A DNA stretch of 64,000 bases from Brumimicrobium salinarum (GCF_002844555.1 NZ_PJNI01000015.1:18733-82732), one strand, 5' to 3'; positions 26,630-36,833 are shown, numbered from the stretch's first letter. Notes: generated by a model from the sequence alone, not told the origin. Program-made: numbers and translations.

Positions 26630-27070
26630 ATGACTCTTTCTTCTGTAATCTTAAAAGATCTAAACAATAATACATTCCTTCTTCCTGAATTATTGAATAA
26701 AGAGGATTTGAATCTGCTTCTCTTTTACAATACCAATTGTTTAGGTTGTACGGGAAGAGCTCTACCACTTGCGCATGAATTGAACATAAATCACGAGAAA
26801 GTTAATTTGATTATTCTACATTCCAATTTCAAAACAACGCCAATTTCAGTTGAAGAAATCAAGTCAGTATTTACAAATCAAGCTCCTCCATTTAAAATCT
26901 ATAGAGAAGATTTTCATGATTTATATGATTACTTTGGGTGTGAAGGAACGCCACATTGGATTTTGATGAATGGATCTGGCGATGTATTAAAATCATTTTT
27001 TGGATCTCAGGAAGGGGCACAAATGAAACTGAGTTACGCGATTCAAGAATTTGAAGACCAATTTTCATAA
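26630..27070 (+). CDS. Thioredoxin-like protein with CxxC
   Basis: 146 residues with a thioredoxin-type fold: strand LNLLLFYNTNC, redox motif CLGC at about 37-40, and a cis-proline region GTPHWILMNGSGDVL. No signal peptide is visible, so it is probably cytosolic. It lies 34 bases after the DtxR-type regulator and may be co-transcribed with it. The natural partner is unknown; TlpA/AhpC-like is the closest description. Confidence 0.75.
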   Translation: MTLSSVILKDLNNNTFLLPELLNKEDLNLLLFYNTNCLGCTGRALPLAHELNINHEKVNLIILHSNFKTTPISVEEIKSVFTNQAPPFKIYREDFHDLYDYFGCEGTPHWILMNGSGDVLKSFFGSQEGAQMKLSYAIQEFEDQFS

Positions 27071-27168
27071 AATAGATTAGAAGAACATTACCTAGTTTTT
27101 CTCGCTGTTAGCAGAAATAAATTAAATTTGTTGTGTTCTCAATGTAGTTGAGTTAAAAAATTATCTAA

Positions 27169-28080
27169 ATGAAATTCATTTTTATTCTATCTTTTTTTTG
27201 CGTATCAATACAAGTTGTTATTGCTCAAAAGGTTAAAGATACATTGGATACCCCGAACGGTAAAATGATAATTTACGAAAATAGAACTTGGGAGTATTTA
27301 GAGGATATTAATTTTGATGGCGTACTTAATGATTACGTTCATAATTATTTTGTGAACGATTCGATTTTAAACTTTCAATGGCCATGGAATAACGATTTGT
27401 GTTACTCTTCTAATCGAAAGAACGATTTATTAAAACTCAATGATACTTTGTGGACTTGTCTTACTGATTCTGTATATTCAGATTTTGTTATGCCGTTTGA
27501 CGGAAAAGTAACTTCTCGGTATGGTTACAGAAGAGGCCGATATCACAACGGAATTGATATTGACCTGCAAACAGGAGACACTGTGGTTGCTGCTTTTGAT
27601 GGTAAAGTTAGATATTCAAAATACAATAAATCTGGTTTTGGAAACTTGATTGTTATTCGACATTACAATGGTTTAGAAACCTTCTATGCGCATTTATCAG
27701 AATTATTAGTTGTTCCTAATCAATGGGTCAAAGCAGGAGATCCTATTGGACTAGGAGGAAATACTGGACGTTCTTATGGAGCTCATTTGCATTTTGAAAC
27801 ACGCTTTTATGATGCCCCAATTAACCCTGAAGAGGTTATTGATTTTAAAAATAAACGTATCGTTGATGAAAATTTGTTTATCCACAAAGGGTTATTTTAT
27901 CCTGGGGCTGCACCAAGTTTTTCCGCTGCTAAAACTGAAGCTTATTACCGGATTAGAAAAGGAGATACTTTAGGACATATTGCAAGAAGGAATAAGACCA
28001 CCATTAGTCAAATTTGTCGCTTAAACAATATTAGCAGCAATACGATATTAAGATTGGGAAGAACCTTAAGGGTGCGATAG
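27169..28080 (+). CDS. M23 metallopeptidase with C-terminal LysM domain
   Basis: 303 residues with a signal peptide (cut after IAQ). The M23 domain (about 120-225) has the zinc ligands HNGIDIDL (HxxxD) and HLHFETR (HxH), and the typical FDGKVTSRYGYRRGRYH start. A single LysM domain at about 260-302 (YRIRKGDTLGHIARR) binds peptidoglycan. It should be a periplasmic or surface endopeptidase cutting peptidoglycan cross-links. It appears to be monocistronic. Confidence 0.93.
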   Translation: MKFIFILSFFCVSIQVVIAQKVKDTLDTPNGKMIIYENRTWEYLEDINFDGVLNDYVHNYFVNDSILNFQWPWNNDLCYSSNRKNDLLKLNDTLWTCLTDSVYSDFVMPFDGKVTSRYGYRRGRYHNGIDIDLQTGDTVVAAFDGKVRYSKYNKSGFGNLIVIRHYNGLETFYAHLSELLVVPNQWVKAGDPIGLGGNTGRSYGAHLHFETRFYDAPINPEEVIDFKNKRIVDENLFIHKGLFYPGAAPSFSAAKTEAYYRIRKGDTLGHIARRNKTTISQICRLNNISSNTILRLGRTLRVR

Positions 28081-28134
28081 CCTATTTGAAATTCAACAAT
28101 AGGTTTTCTTTAAGAATTTGATTATATTCATATC

Positions 28135-29007
28135 ATGCTTAATGAAAATGTAAAAATTGTTGTGTCTATAGACGGCGGTGGTATCAGAGGTGTATTACCT
28201 TTGCTATTACTCGATCATTTGAATAACCTATTGATGAAACAGCAAATTTGTGAAGACCTGAGTAAAGAAATTAGTTTAATTGCGGGGACTTCAACTGGTG
28301 CTATTATTTCAGCGGGATTGATTGTAAAAGAAGAGGATAAGTATTTATTTTCTATCCAGGATCTTTTAAATCTTTATAAATTGAAAGGGCCACAGTTATT
28401 TAATCTATCTAATCCAGGGCACGAACAATCTGAAGGGTTAAAATTAGTCCTCAAAAGAAAGTTTAAAAATATTAAATTAGGTCAGTTAGATACTCATTTC
28501 GCTTTTGTAAGCTATGATAAGATTTCACGTAAACCTTTTATTTTTGATCATACAAATCCGCTGGTAAAAACAATAAATTTAAGCACAGCGTTATCTGCTT
28601 GTAGTGCAGTACCAGGCTACTTTCCTTCAGTTCGATTGGATAACTATGAATTGATTGATGGAATTATGGCGGCCAAAAATCCTAGCAAAATCGCTTATGA
28701 TATCGCTCATATTCAATATCCAAATACTCGAATCATCTTGTTAAGTTTTGGTACTGGTAAGTTAAAAGGAGATATGTATGACGATATCGAAGAAAAAGTA
28801 ACAGAGGTTGATATCCAGTTGAATAGTTTAGTGGAAACTGATCCTTATTTGAAATATTATAGGTTTCAACCTGAATTAAATATTGCTGATCCACAAATGG
28901 ATAATGCTACACCAGACAACATTAATGCATTAATAAAGGATGGAGAAAATTATATTCGTCAGCATTCGAACTTATTTGAACAGTTAATCAAAGATTTAAA
29001 AAAGTAA
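28135..29007 (+). CDS. Patatin-like phospholipase
   Basis: 290 residues. The glycine-rich oxyanion motif GGGIRG (about 13-18), the nucleophile GTSTGA (about 50-55) and the catalytic aspartate in DGIMAAKNP (about 178) form a complete Ser-Asp dyad. No signal peptide is present, so it is cytosolic. Patatins hydrolyse acyl-glycerol lipids. Some act as effectors of CBASS-type phage defence, but no cyclase or sensor gene adjoins this one, so a housekeeping or lipid-turnover role is equally likely. Confidence 0.9.
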   Translation: MLNENVKIVVSIDGGGIRGVLPLLLLDHLNNLLMKQQICEDLSKEISLIAGTSTGAIISAGLIVKEEDKYLFSIQDLLNLYKLKGPQLFNLSNPGHEQSEGLKLVLKRKFKNIKLGQLDTHFAFVSYDKISRKPFIFDHTNPLVKTINLSTALSACSAVPGYFPSVRLDNYELIDGIMAAKNPSKIAYDIAHIQYPNTRIILLSFGTGKLKGDMYDDIEEKVTEVDIQLNSLVETDPYLKYYRFQPELNIADPQMDNATPDNINALIKDGENYIRQHSNLFEQLIKDLKK

Positions 29008-29012
29008 TAATA

Positions 29013-29042
29013 AAAAAGTCCCGACAAAATGTCGAGACTTTT
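29013..29042 (+). terminator. Rho-independent terminator after the patatin gene
   Basis: AAAAGTCCCGAC pairs with GTCGAGACTTTT (one mismatch) around a short loop, immediately after the stop codon. Confidence 0.8.
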
Positions 29043-29123
29043 AATACATTAACCTGTAGAAGTTAATATTTGATCCGTACTGTAGTTTACGGATGAATTA
29101 ATTTATGGTTTCATTTTTCAACT

Positions 29124-30554
29124 TTATTTTTCAAATAAAGCAATTGCTTCGATATGACTGGTGTGTGGAAATTGGTCTACTAAGCTTACTTTCTTAGTTT
29201 GATAACCATATTCCTCCAAGGTCTTTATATCTCTAGCTTGTGTTGATGGATTACATGAAATATAAACAATTCTTTCCGCACCAAGTTGAATAACTTTCAA
29301 AAGTGTTTTTGGCGCTATACCAGCTCTCGGAGGATCCAGAACAATCGTGTCTATTTTACCTGCGTAATCAGGATATGCTTTTAGGAACTTCCCAACATCG
29401 GCGGCATAAAATTCTACACCATCAATATTGTTCCTTTCTGCATTTCGTTTTGCATCTTTTATGGCGTCTTCTACAATATCAACCCCTATAATTTTAGTGT
29501 CTTCTGTGCGTTGTGTTAGTAATTGTCCAATTGTTCCTGTACCACAGAATAAATCCATAACTACTTTTCCTTCTAAAGATCTATTTCCTTCAAAAACATA
29601 ATCTAGGGCTTTATTATACAATCGTTCCGCACTTTTAGGATTGGTTTGAAAGAAACTTTCCATGCTAATTTCAAACAGAAGTCCATTTAATTCTTCTGTA
29701 ACGTGATCTTTCCCAAAAGCTAAGGTACAATCTCCATTTTCTATTTTAGCCCTATCTGCAACATTGTCGTTAATGGTATGTTGGAATCCAGCAATTCGGT
29801 CTCCCATTTTTTCTTTTAAAAAGTCGGCCACTTTTTGTAAGTTAAAATCAGAAATACCCTGTGAAGAGGTTACTAAATTGATTAATAATTTGTCTTCGTA
29901 GAATGACTTCCTGACAACGATATGTCTAAAAAAGCCTTCTTTTCGTGGTGGATGCCAAGCTGGAAGTCCAGTTTTTTCAAGAAATAATCTAAACTCCTTT
30001 AGAAAGACTTCCCATTTTTCATCAAATAAACCAGAAGCTTTATTTAGACTTTCAACTTTCCACCATGTACCTCGGTGTTTAAAACCTAATGCAAAAGCAT
30101 CATCAATATCTTCGTCTGTTTCTAAATCATGTTCAATACATGAAAAAGAATATTCCATTTTATTTCTGTAATGATAATGTTCTGGTGATGGAATAAACTC
30201 ATCAAACAATTCATCAATATTTTGGAGACCAGCAAGTCTTCTATAGACTTCCAAAGTGACTTTTTGCTTTTGTTCTTCTTGAATTTTAGGAGGAACATGA
30301 ATGTAAGGTGCGCCGCTTATTTCCTGATAGCTTGAAAGCTCTTCTTGTGGTGACCTTTTTAAAACTTTAATTAGACTACATTCTGCGTGTTTCTTTCTTT
30401 TCTTTTTAATTTGAGCACGAACCCGCTGACCTGGAAAAGTATTTTGAACGAAAAGTACATATGCGCCATTTTCGGTATTTATTCTTGCGATACCTTTTCC
30501 GCCAAAGGCTAAATCTTCTATGTCTAATTCAATAATTTGACCTCTTTTAATCAA
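29124..30554 (-). CDS. rlmD: 23S rRNA (uracil-C5)-methyltransferase RlmD-like, without Fe-S cysteines
   Basis: 476 residues. An N-terminal TRAM domain (about 1-62) precedes a class I SAM methyltransferase with VMDLFCGTGTIGQLL, IVLDPPRAGI and the catalytic-cysteine motif YISCNPSTQARD. RlmD methylates a uracil of 23S rRNA using SAM. The four-cysteine [4Fe-4S] segment usually found after TRAM (CPHFxxCGGC type) is replaced by YQEISGAPYIHVPPK, so this belongs to a cluster-less branch. The precise target uracil is inferred from the family. It follows lpxA on the same strand with a 41-base gap. Confidence 0.88.
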   Translation of the reverse strand: MIKRGQIIELDIEDLAFGGKGIARINTENGAYVLFVQNTFPGQRVRAQIKKKRKKHAECSLIKVLKRSPQEELSSYQEISGAPYIHVPPKIQEEQKQKVTLEVYRRLAGLQNIDELFDEFIPSPEHYHYRNKMEYSFSCIEHDLETDEDIDDAFALGFKHRGTWWKVESLNKASGLFDEKWEVFLKEFRLFLEKTGLPAWHPPRKEGFFRHIVVRKSFYEDKLLINLVTSSQGISDFNLQKVADFLKEKMGDRIAGFQHTINDNVADRAKIENGDCTLAFGKDHVTEELNGLLFEISMESFFQTNPKSAERLYNKALDYVFEGNRSLEGKVVMDLFCGTGTIGQLLTQRTEDTKIIGVDIVEDAIKDAKRNAERNNIDGVEFYAADVGKFLKAYPDYAGKIDTIVLDPPRAGIAPKTLLKVIQLGAERIVYISCNPSTQARDIKTLEEYGYQTKKVSLVDQFPHTSHIEAIALFEK

Positions 30555-30595
30555 TTGAAAATGCTTTTAGAATGAGTAAATAAAATGTAATTGGC

Positions 30596-31372
30596 TTACA
30601 TTAATCCGCGAATGATTCCTTTTTCGCTGTTTTTTACGAATTGTGTTACCTGTTTCTTAAGTTCGCTCTTCGGTAATTCGTTTTCTAGCGCCTGTAGTCC
30701 ATTTGAAATATTATTGTTTTGAACAAATAAAATTCTATAAATATCTTCAATGGTTTTTATGTCTTCCTCAATGAAATTTCTACGTCTTAACCCAACTGCA
30801 TTAATACCTGCATAACTCAAAGGTTCTCGAGCTGCACGAACGAATGGTGGGATGTTTTTACGAATTAAACTTGCTCCAGCAACAAAAGAATGTGCGCCAA
30901 TGTGAACAAACTGTTGTGCTGCGGCTTTACCTTCAATTATGGCATAATCATCAATGGTAACATGTCCTGATAATCCTACATAATTTGCTAAAATAACATT
31001 GTTTCCTAGTTGGCAGTCGTGAGCGACGTGCACATATCCCATCAGTAAACAATTGTCACCAACAGATGTTTTCATTTTATCAGTGGTTCCTCGATGGATA
31101 GTGACACACTCTCTAATAGTTGTATTGCTTCCAATTTCAACAGTAGTATATTCTCCTCCAAATTTTAAATCTTGAGGAACAGCACCAATAACTGCACCTG
31201 GAAAAATTTTGCAATTTTCACCAATTCGTGTACCCGGATAAATGGTAACATTGGGTCCAATATGGGTTCCGTCTCCGATTTTCACATCTTCATAAATTGA
31301 TGTAAAAGCCTCGATAGTAACATTTTCTCCAATTTTGGCATTTGAAGATACAGAAGCAAGGGGATTAATCAT
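30596..31372 (-). CDS. lpxA: UDP-N-acetylglucosamine acyltransferase
   Basis: 258 residues of left-handed beta-helix hexapeptide repeats (for example IGENVTIEAF, IGDGTHIGPN), with the catalytic histidine in GYVHVAHDCQLG and a C-terminal helical domain. LpxA transfers a 3-hydroxyacyl group to UDP-GlcNAc, the first step of lipid A synthesis, in the cytosol. The start overlaps the end of lpxC-fabZ by eight bases. Order lpxD, lpxC-fabZ, lpxA is usual for Bacteroidota. Confidence 0.96.
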   Translation of the reverse strand: MINPLASVSSNAKIGENVTIEAFTSIYEDVKIGDGTHIGPNVTIYPGTRIGENCKIFPGAVIGAVPQDLKFGGEYTTVEIGSNTTIRECVTIHRGTTDKMKTSVGDNCLLMGYVHVAHDCQLGNNVILANYVGLSGHVTIDDYAIIEGKAAAQQFVHIGAHSFVAGASLIRKNIPPFVRAAREPLSYAGINAVGLRRRNFIEEDIKTIEDIYRILFVQNNNISNGLQALENELPKSELKKQVTQFVKNSEKGIIRGLM

Positions 31373-32774
31373 TTTCTACTTTGTCTTTAATAACTTGTGC
31401 TAACATCTCAGCTTCAACAGCTAATTTTCCGTTAATATAACCTTTTCCTCCCATATTTACTAAACCTCTACGCATTGGAGATAAAAGTTTTAACTCAAAT
31501 ACGACAGTGTCACCTGGAACAATCTTCATTTTAAATTTAACATTGTCAATTTTCATGAAGTATGTTGAGTAGAGGTGGGCATCATCTACTTTACTTAGTG
31601 CGAAAATACCTCCACATTGTGCCATTGCTTCGATTTGAAGAACACCAGGAAAAACAGGATTACCTGGGAAATGACCTGTAAACTGAGGTTCATTCATGGT
31701 AATGTTTTTAACCCCAATGATACTATCTTCTGTGATTTCCATCACCTTGTCCACCAATAAAAATGGATAACGGTGCGGTAACATTTTTTCAATATCGTTA
31801 ATGGTGTAAAGCGGATCTTTTTCTAAATCAAAATACCTTGGTTTATTCTTCTGTTTTTTAATTTGTTCTTTTAAAACCTTAGCAAACCGTGTATTTCCAG
31901 AATGTCCTGGTCGAGCAGCTAATATATGCGCCTTAATTGGTTTTCCTACGAGGGCTAAATCTCCAACAATATCTAGTAATTTATGACGTGCTGGCTCATT
32001 TTGAAACTTCATTTCATAGTTGTTCAAAGTACCAATTCCTTTGTATTCAACTTGAAGCTTTTCTTTGTCTAATATTTTGGCTAAATGATCTAATTCTTCT
32101 TGTTTTACATCATCACGTTCCACTAAAATTATGGCATTGTCAATGTCGCCTCCTTTTATTAATCCGTTTTTTGCTAAGAATTCTAATTCACGTAAAAAAA
32201 CAAATGTTTTACATGCCGATATTTCATCTTTAAACTCATCAATTTTGTAAATAGTAGCGTGTTGTGTTCCTAAAACAGGTGAATTGTAATCTACCATTAC
32301 GGTTAATCGATAAACACTATCAGGAACAGCCAAAAATTCGATACCTTTTTCTTCGTCTTCCCATGGAATAACTTCATCTAACTCCAAATATTCTCGAATT
32401 GCTTTTTGGTCTTCGAAGCCTACAGATTCAATAGCGTCAACAAAAGGACGCGAACTTCCATCCATAATTGGAATTTCTGGACCTGAAATTTTAATAAGGG
32501 CGTTGTCTACTTGCATTCCATAAAGGGCTGCTAAAACATGCTCTGTAGTATACACTTTGGTACCATTTTTTTCCAAAGTTGTTCCTCTTTCTGTAGAAAC
32601 AACTAGATCAGCATCTGCTTCAATAATAGGCTCTCCTTCTAGGTCAGTACGTTGGAATTTATATCCATGATTATCTGGAGCTGGACATAATTCGATAGTT
32701 ACTTTTTCTCCTGTGTGTAAGCCAATTCCAAGTAGCTTTACCGTGTTTTTTAATGTTCTTTGATGTTCGATCAT
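31365..32774 (-). CDS. lpxC/fabZ: LpxC deacetylase fused to FabZ dehydratase
   Basis: 469 residues combining two enzymes. Residues about 1-300 are LpxC, the zinc UDP-3-O-acyl-GlcNAc deacetylase and committed step of lipid A synthesis (GIGLHTGEKV, TTEHVLAALYG, PARHKLLDIVGDLAL). Residues about 322-465 are FabZ, the 3-hydroxyacyl-ACP dehydratase (LPHRYPFLLVDKV with catalytic His, and GHFPGNPVFPGVLQIEAMAQ). The fusion is characteristic of Bacteroidota and ties lipid A flux to fatty acid elongation. It lies 29 bases after lpxD and overlaps lpxA by eight. Confidence 0.97.
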   Translation of the reverse strand: MIEHQRTLKNTVKLLGIGLHTGEKVTIELCPAPDNHGYKFQRTDLEGEPIIEADADLVVSTERGTTLEKNGTKVYTTEHVLAALYGMQVDNALIKISGPEIPIMDGSSRPFVDAIESVGFEDQKAIREYLELDEVIPWEDEEKGIEFLAVPDSVYRLTVMVDYNSPVLGTQHATIYKIDEFKDEISACKTFVFLRELEFLAKNGLIKGGDIDNAIILVERDDVKQEELDHLAKILDKEKLQVEYKGIGTLNNYEMKFQNEPARHKLLDIVGDLALVGKPIKAHILAARPGHSGNTRFAKVLKEQIKKQKNKPRYFDLEKDPLYTINDIEKMLPHRYPFLLVDKVMEITEDSIIGVKNITMNEPQFTGHFPGNPVFPGVLQIEAMAQCGGIFALSKVDDAHLYSTYFMKIDNVKFKMKIVPGDTVVFELKLLSPMRRGLVNMGGKGYINGKLAVEAEMLAQVIKDKVEND

Positions 32775-32803
32775 ATCTATAAAATATCCGACAATAACGG
32801 AAA

Positions 32804-33832
32804 TTATTTAAGTTTTTGTTCTATTTCTTGTAAACGTTTTAAAATTTGTGGTAGACGTCTAAATCCTACGTAAGATCTTTTAAAATCATCGATGGGAATT
32901 CCAGGAGATCCCATTAAAGTTGTATCAGGTTTTTTAACGCTACCAGGAATTCCAGATTGAGCCACAATTTGTGTTCGGTCTGCAATTTTAATGTGACCAC
33001 TTACGCCAACTTGCCCTCCAATGAGTACATTTTGACCTATTTTTGTAGATCCAGCCACTCCTGCTTGAGCAGCCATTGCAGAATTTGTACCGACTTCAAC
33101 ATTATGAGCGACCTGCACCAAGTTGTCAATCTTAACTCCTTTTCGCAAGATTGTAGCCCCTAAAGTAGCTCTGTCAATGGTGGCATTCGCACCAATATCA
33201 ACATGATCTTCTAAAATGACTTTTCCAATTTGGGGAACTTTTTGAAACTCTCCTTTTTCATTGGGAGCAAATCCAAATCCATCTGATCCGATAACTGCTC
33301 CAGCATGAATCAGACAAGATTTACCTATTACACAATCATGATAAATTGAAACATTGGCATGAATTGTTGTATTTTCTCCAACTTTTACATTGTCACCAAT
33401 AAATGTGTTGGGGTAAATTTTTGCATGGTCACCAATTTCAGCGTCTTCACCAATGTATGCATTCGCACCAATATAAACCTCTTTGCCTATCTTAGCAGAA
33501 TCAGCGATGTGAACATTTTTCTCAATTTTTGGCGATTTTTGACGCATTTGATCATAAACCTCAAGTAATTTAGCAAAACAGCTGTAAGGATCTTCTACTT
33601 TTACTAATGTTAAACTTGATGGAAGTGTTTTACTTGGTTTAAAACTTTTTGCAACTATAGCTATAGATGCAGATGTTTCATAAATATATGATTCATATTT
33701 ATTATTCGCTAAAAAAGTTAAGGTATTGGGTTGACCTTCTTCAATTTTTGAAAGTCCAGACACTTTTACGTCTTTATCACCTTGAACATCACCTTCTAGG
33801 ATGCCTGCAATTTGTTCTGCTGAAAATTCCAT
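32804..33832 (-). CDS. lpxD: UDP-3-O-acylglucosamine N-acyltransferase
   Basis: 342 residues: an N-terminal uridine-binding domain (about 1-100), then hexapeptide-repeat beta helix (about 105-300) with the catalytic His in [11 protein letters not shown], and a C-terminal helix. LpxD adds the second acyl chain to UDP-acylglucosamine. It is first in the leftward lpxD, lpxC-fabZ, lpxA, rlmD series and has a good -7 box four bases before its ATG. Confidence 0.96.
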   Translation of the reverse strand: MEFSAEQIAGILEGDVQGDKDVKVSGLSKIEEGQPNTLTFLANNKYESYIYETSASIAIVAKSFKPSKTLPSSLTLVKVEDPYSCFAKLLEVYDQMRQKSPKIEKNVHIADSAKIGKEVYIGANAYIGEDAEIGDHAKIYPNTFIGDNVKVGENTTIHANVSIYHDCVIGKSCLIHAGAVIGSDGFGFAPNEKGEFQKVPQIGKVILEDHVDIGANATIDRATLGATILRKGVKIDNLVQVAHNVEVGTNSAMAAQAGVAGSTKIGQNVLIGGQVGVSGHIKIADRTQIVAQSGIPGSVKKPDTTLMGSPGIPIDDFKRSYVGFRRLPQILKRLQEIEQKLK

Positions 33833-33836
33833 TCTT

Positions 33837-33844
33837 CAAAAATA
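33837..33844 (-). promoter_or_regulatory. Putative -7 box of the lpxD operon promoter
   Basis: On the minus strand TATTTTTG fits TA-N2-TTTG exactly and ends four bases before the lpxD ATG (33832), implying a leaderless or nearly leaderless mRNA. Confidence 0.4.
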
Positions 33845-33992
33845 TAAAAAGAGTTTATTCTAGGACGCTCGATTTGCTTTATTTTTCCACAAAGCTATTC
33901 ACAAATCTACCTTTATATCTAAAGTTGTGAAAGAAAAACAATTTTAGTTTCTTAAAGTACTATCATAAAGCCCATTTTTCGTGGTTTTATTT

Positions 33993-35243
33993 TTATGTCA
34001 CAAAATGTGAAGGGTAGCATAAAAAGTACTTTTCTACAGGCTCAGATAAAGCATGAATGTTTAGATTATCAGCTGCTTGGCTCACATCTTTTACCGATCC
34101 ATCCTTCATTAAAAGGTTTATGTTTTCTTTTTTTTCGTTGTAGGCATTATTGCGCAGCGCATCTGTATGAACGAAAAATTGCGCTTCTTCTTCAGAAAGA
34201 TTGAAGTTTTTTTGAACCAAATCTAATTCATATTGAATTCTCTTGTCGGAAAATCGCTGTGTTGCAATTTCAATTTTAAACAATTTTCGATTGATTAACT
34301 GCGTAGCCAACAACGAAAGAACTTTATCTTCACTAAATTGCCATACTTTCACAGCGCCCATTATATCAAAGTCATCTAGCAGAGCGAATTGATGAAGTAA
34401 GTCGGCGTTATCTTGAAAGTCAGATAAAGAAGGTTCTTGTGCTAGGAACATTTTAAAAGCAGGACTCGCAAATAATTCAGTACCTGATTGTGTTAAGTAT
34501 TTTGCTCTTTTCAGAATGAAAGTCAGCATAACCTCTGAAGATACAACTGTTTTATGCATATAAACCTGCCAATACATCAATCGGCGAGCTACGAGAAATT
34601 TCTCAATTGAATAAACACCTTTTTGTTCAACAACCAATTGATTGTCCACGACATCTAGCATGGCAATAATTCTATCGCTACCAATTACACCTTCTGAAAC
34701 TCCAGTATAAAAACTATCGCGATTGAGATAATCCATTCTGTCCATGTCTAATTGACTAGAAACAAGCTGGTGTAAAAAACTTTTCTTGTATTTATCTTCA
34801 AATATTTGAATCGCAAGGTCTAATTTTCCATCAAATTCAATGGATAGTCTGCGCATAAAAAGTAAGGAGATTTCTTCATGACTTACACCGCTTACGATAT
34901 CGTGTTCTAAGGTATGGCTAAATGGACCATGTCCAATATCATGAAGAAGAATAGCGATTAACACAGCGGTTTCTTCTTCTTCTGTGATAGGAATACCTTT
35001 ATAGCGTAAAGCCTGAATTGCTTTTGTCATCAAGTGTGTTGCTCCTAAGGCGTGATGAAAACGTGTGTGTAAAGCTCCTGGGTAAACAAGGTGAGACATT
35101 CCCAATTGTTTGATTCTTCGTAAGCGTTGATAGAATGGATGTTCTATTAAATCGAAAATTATATCCTTAGGTAAGGAAATAAAACCGTAAACTGGGTCGT
35201 TTATAATTTTCTTTTTATTATTTATGTTGAGGTTTGGACGCAA
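33993..35243 (-). CDS. HD-domain phosphohydrolase (dGTPase-like)
   Basis: 416 residues with an HD metal-dependent phosphohydrolase domain at about 40-200. The sites are TRFHHALGATHL, LLHDIGHGPFSHTLE (HD motif) and LDMDRMDYLNRDS. The family includes dNTP triphosphohydrolases; the true substrate is not shown. The frame has no ATG before residue 49, so the TTG at 35241-35243 is the likely start, six codons after an in-frame stop. It is divergent from porX with a 45-base gap, so their promoters share this space. Confidence 0.88.
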   Translation of the reverse strand: MRPNLNINNKKKIINDPVYGFISLPKDIIFDLIEHPFYQRLRRIKQLGMSHLVYPGALHTRFHHALGATHLMTKAIQALRYKGIPITEEEETAVLIAILLHDIGHGPFSHTLEHDIVSGVSHEEISLLFMRRLSIEFDGKLDLAIQIFEDKYKKSFLHQLVSSQLDMDRMDYLNRDSFYTGVSEGVIGSDRIIAMLDVVDNQLVVEQKGVYSIEKFLVARRLMYWQVYMHKTVVSSEVMLTFILKRAKYLTQSGTELFASPAFKMFLAQEPSLSDFQDNADLLHQFALLDDFDIMGAVKVWQFSEDKVLSLLATQLINRKLFKIEIATQRFSDKRIQYELDLVQKNFNLSEEEAQFFVHTDALRNNAYNEKKENINLLMKDGSVKDVSQAADNLNIHALSEPVEKYFLCYPSHFVT

Positions 35244-35288
35244 ATCTTTACTTTTATATTATTACGTAAAATTAAAAATAATCAGACA

Positions 35289-36833
35289 ATGCAGGTAAAA
35301 ATTCTTTGGGCAGATGACGAAATAGATTTATTAAAACCGCATATTTTATTCTTAACTCAGAAAGGATACGAGGTAGAGACGGTTCGAAGTGGAGGAGAAG
35401 CCATAGAAAAATGTGAAGAAGAATCTTATGATATCGTTTTTCTTGATGAAAATATGCCTGGAATTTCTGGCCTTGATGCTTTGTCTAAAATTAAAGAGCT
35501 TAAACCGCTTGTTCCTGTGGTGATGATCACCAAAAGTGAAGAAGAAAGCATAATGGAGGAGGCGATTGGTGGAAAAATAGCGGATTATTTGATAAAACCC
35601 GTTAATCCTAATCAGATCTTATTGAGTTTAAAGAGAAATTTAGATCAAACAAAATTAGTTTCGGAACAGGTAAATACCAATTACCAAAGGGAGTTTCGAC
35701 AGATCGGAATGGAGCTAGGAGATAGCTTATCTGTTGATGAATGGAAGAGTATGTATAAAAGACTTGTGAATTGGGACTTGGAGTTTTCAAAAATGGAGGA
35801 CCAAGGTATGCAAGAGGTTTTTGACATGCAGTTGAAAGAAGCGAATAGTTCATTTACGAAATTTATAGAGAATAATTATTTAGATTGGTTGAATGGAGTA
35901 GAAGAGGGGCCACAGTTTATTCACACGCTGTTCAAGAATAGAATTGCTGAACACTTAGAAGAGCAAGTTTACTTAATTGTTATTGATAATTTAAGATACG
36001 ATCAGTATCAAGTTCTGCGTCCTGTTTTAAGTAAATATTTTTCATTTGAAGATGAAGATATTGTCTTTTCAATTTTACCGACAGCGACTCAATATGCACG
36101 TAACTCATTTTTTGCAGGCCTGTTACCAAGTGAGATACAAAAACGTTATCCGAACTTGTGGGTAAGAGAAGAAGACGATGGAGGTAAAAATAACCATGAA
36201 GAGGAGTTGCTTCAGAAGCAATTGGAACGTCTCGGAGCAGATAAAAAAATTGGATACAGAAAAGTTACAAATCTTGAAGCTGGAAAGAAATTGGCTGATA
36301 ATTTAAGTCAATTGAAAAATAACGATTTGAATGTGATTGTATATAATTTTGTTGATATGCTTTCTCATGCAAGAACGGACATGAAGGTTATAAAAGAACT
36401 GGCAGATGACGAAGCAGCTTATCGATCACTAACAGCAAGTTGGTTTGAACACTCTCCTTTGCAAGATATTTTAAAAGAAATTTCTAAAACAGGAGCAAAA
36501 GTCGTCCTCACAACAGATCATGGTACCGTAAAAGTGGATAATGCGATAAAGGTGATTGGTCCAAAAGAAACCAACACAAATTTAAGGTATAAAATCGGTA
36601 AAAACCTGAACTACAAGGAGAAACAAGTATTTGAAGTTAAAGATCCCAACGAGGCGTTTTTACCCAAAGAAAACATTTCGGATGTGTATATCTTTAGTCG
36701 GAACAATGACTTTTTTGTTTACCCAAATAATTACAATCATTTTGCAAAGCATTATATGGATACATTCCAGCATGGTGGGATATCCATGGAAGAGATTTTG
36801 ATTCCCTATGTTGAAATGAGAGGAAAGAAGTAA
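35289..36833 (+). CDS. porX: T9SS response regulator with PglZ phosphatase domain, PorX
   Basis: 514 residues. The N-terminal receiver (about 1-120) shows WADDEIDLL, phospho-acceptor IVFLDENMPG, a threonine in VVMITKSEEE and lysine in DYLIKPVNP. The C-terminal part (about 200-510) is a PglZ/alkaline-phosphatase-like domain with metal-site segments YLIVIDNLRYDQ and VVLTTDHGTVK. PorX works with the sensor PorY in control of type IX secretion, and its PglZ domain is a zinc-dependent nucleotide phosphodiesterase. The T9SS cargo genes at 23 kb and 44-47 kb fit this system. Confidence 0.95.
   Translation: MQVKILWADDEIDLLKPHILFLTQKGYEVETVRSGGEAIEKCEEESYDIVFLDENMPGISGLDALSKIKELKPLVPVVMITKSEEESIMEEAIGGKIADYLIKPVNPNQILLSLKRNLDQTKLVSEQVNTNYQREFRQIGMELGDSLSVDEWKSMYKRLVNWDLEFSKMEDQGMQEVFDMQLKEANSSFTKFIENNYLDWLNGVEEGPQFIHTLFKNRIAEHLEEQVYLIVIDNLRYDQYQVLRPVLSKYFSFEDEDIVFSILPTATQYARNSFFAGLLPSEIQKRYPNLWVREEDDGGKNNHEEELLQKQLERLGADKKIGYRKVTNLEAGKKLADNLSQLKNNDLNVIVYNFVDMLSHARTDMKVIKELADDEAAYRSLTASWFEHSPLQDILKEISKTGAKVVLTTDHGTVKVDNAIKVIGPKETNTNLRYKIGKNLNYKEKQVFEVKDPNEAFLPKENISDVYIFSRNNDFFVYPNNYNHFAKHYMDTFQHGGISMEEILIPYVEMRGKK

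Noticed and set aside
28135..29007. Patatin gene as a CBASS effector
   Set aside because: No CD-NTase, Cap2/Cap3-like or other sensor gene is next to it; neighbours are an M23 peptidase and rlmD.
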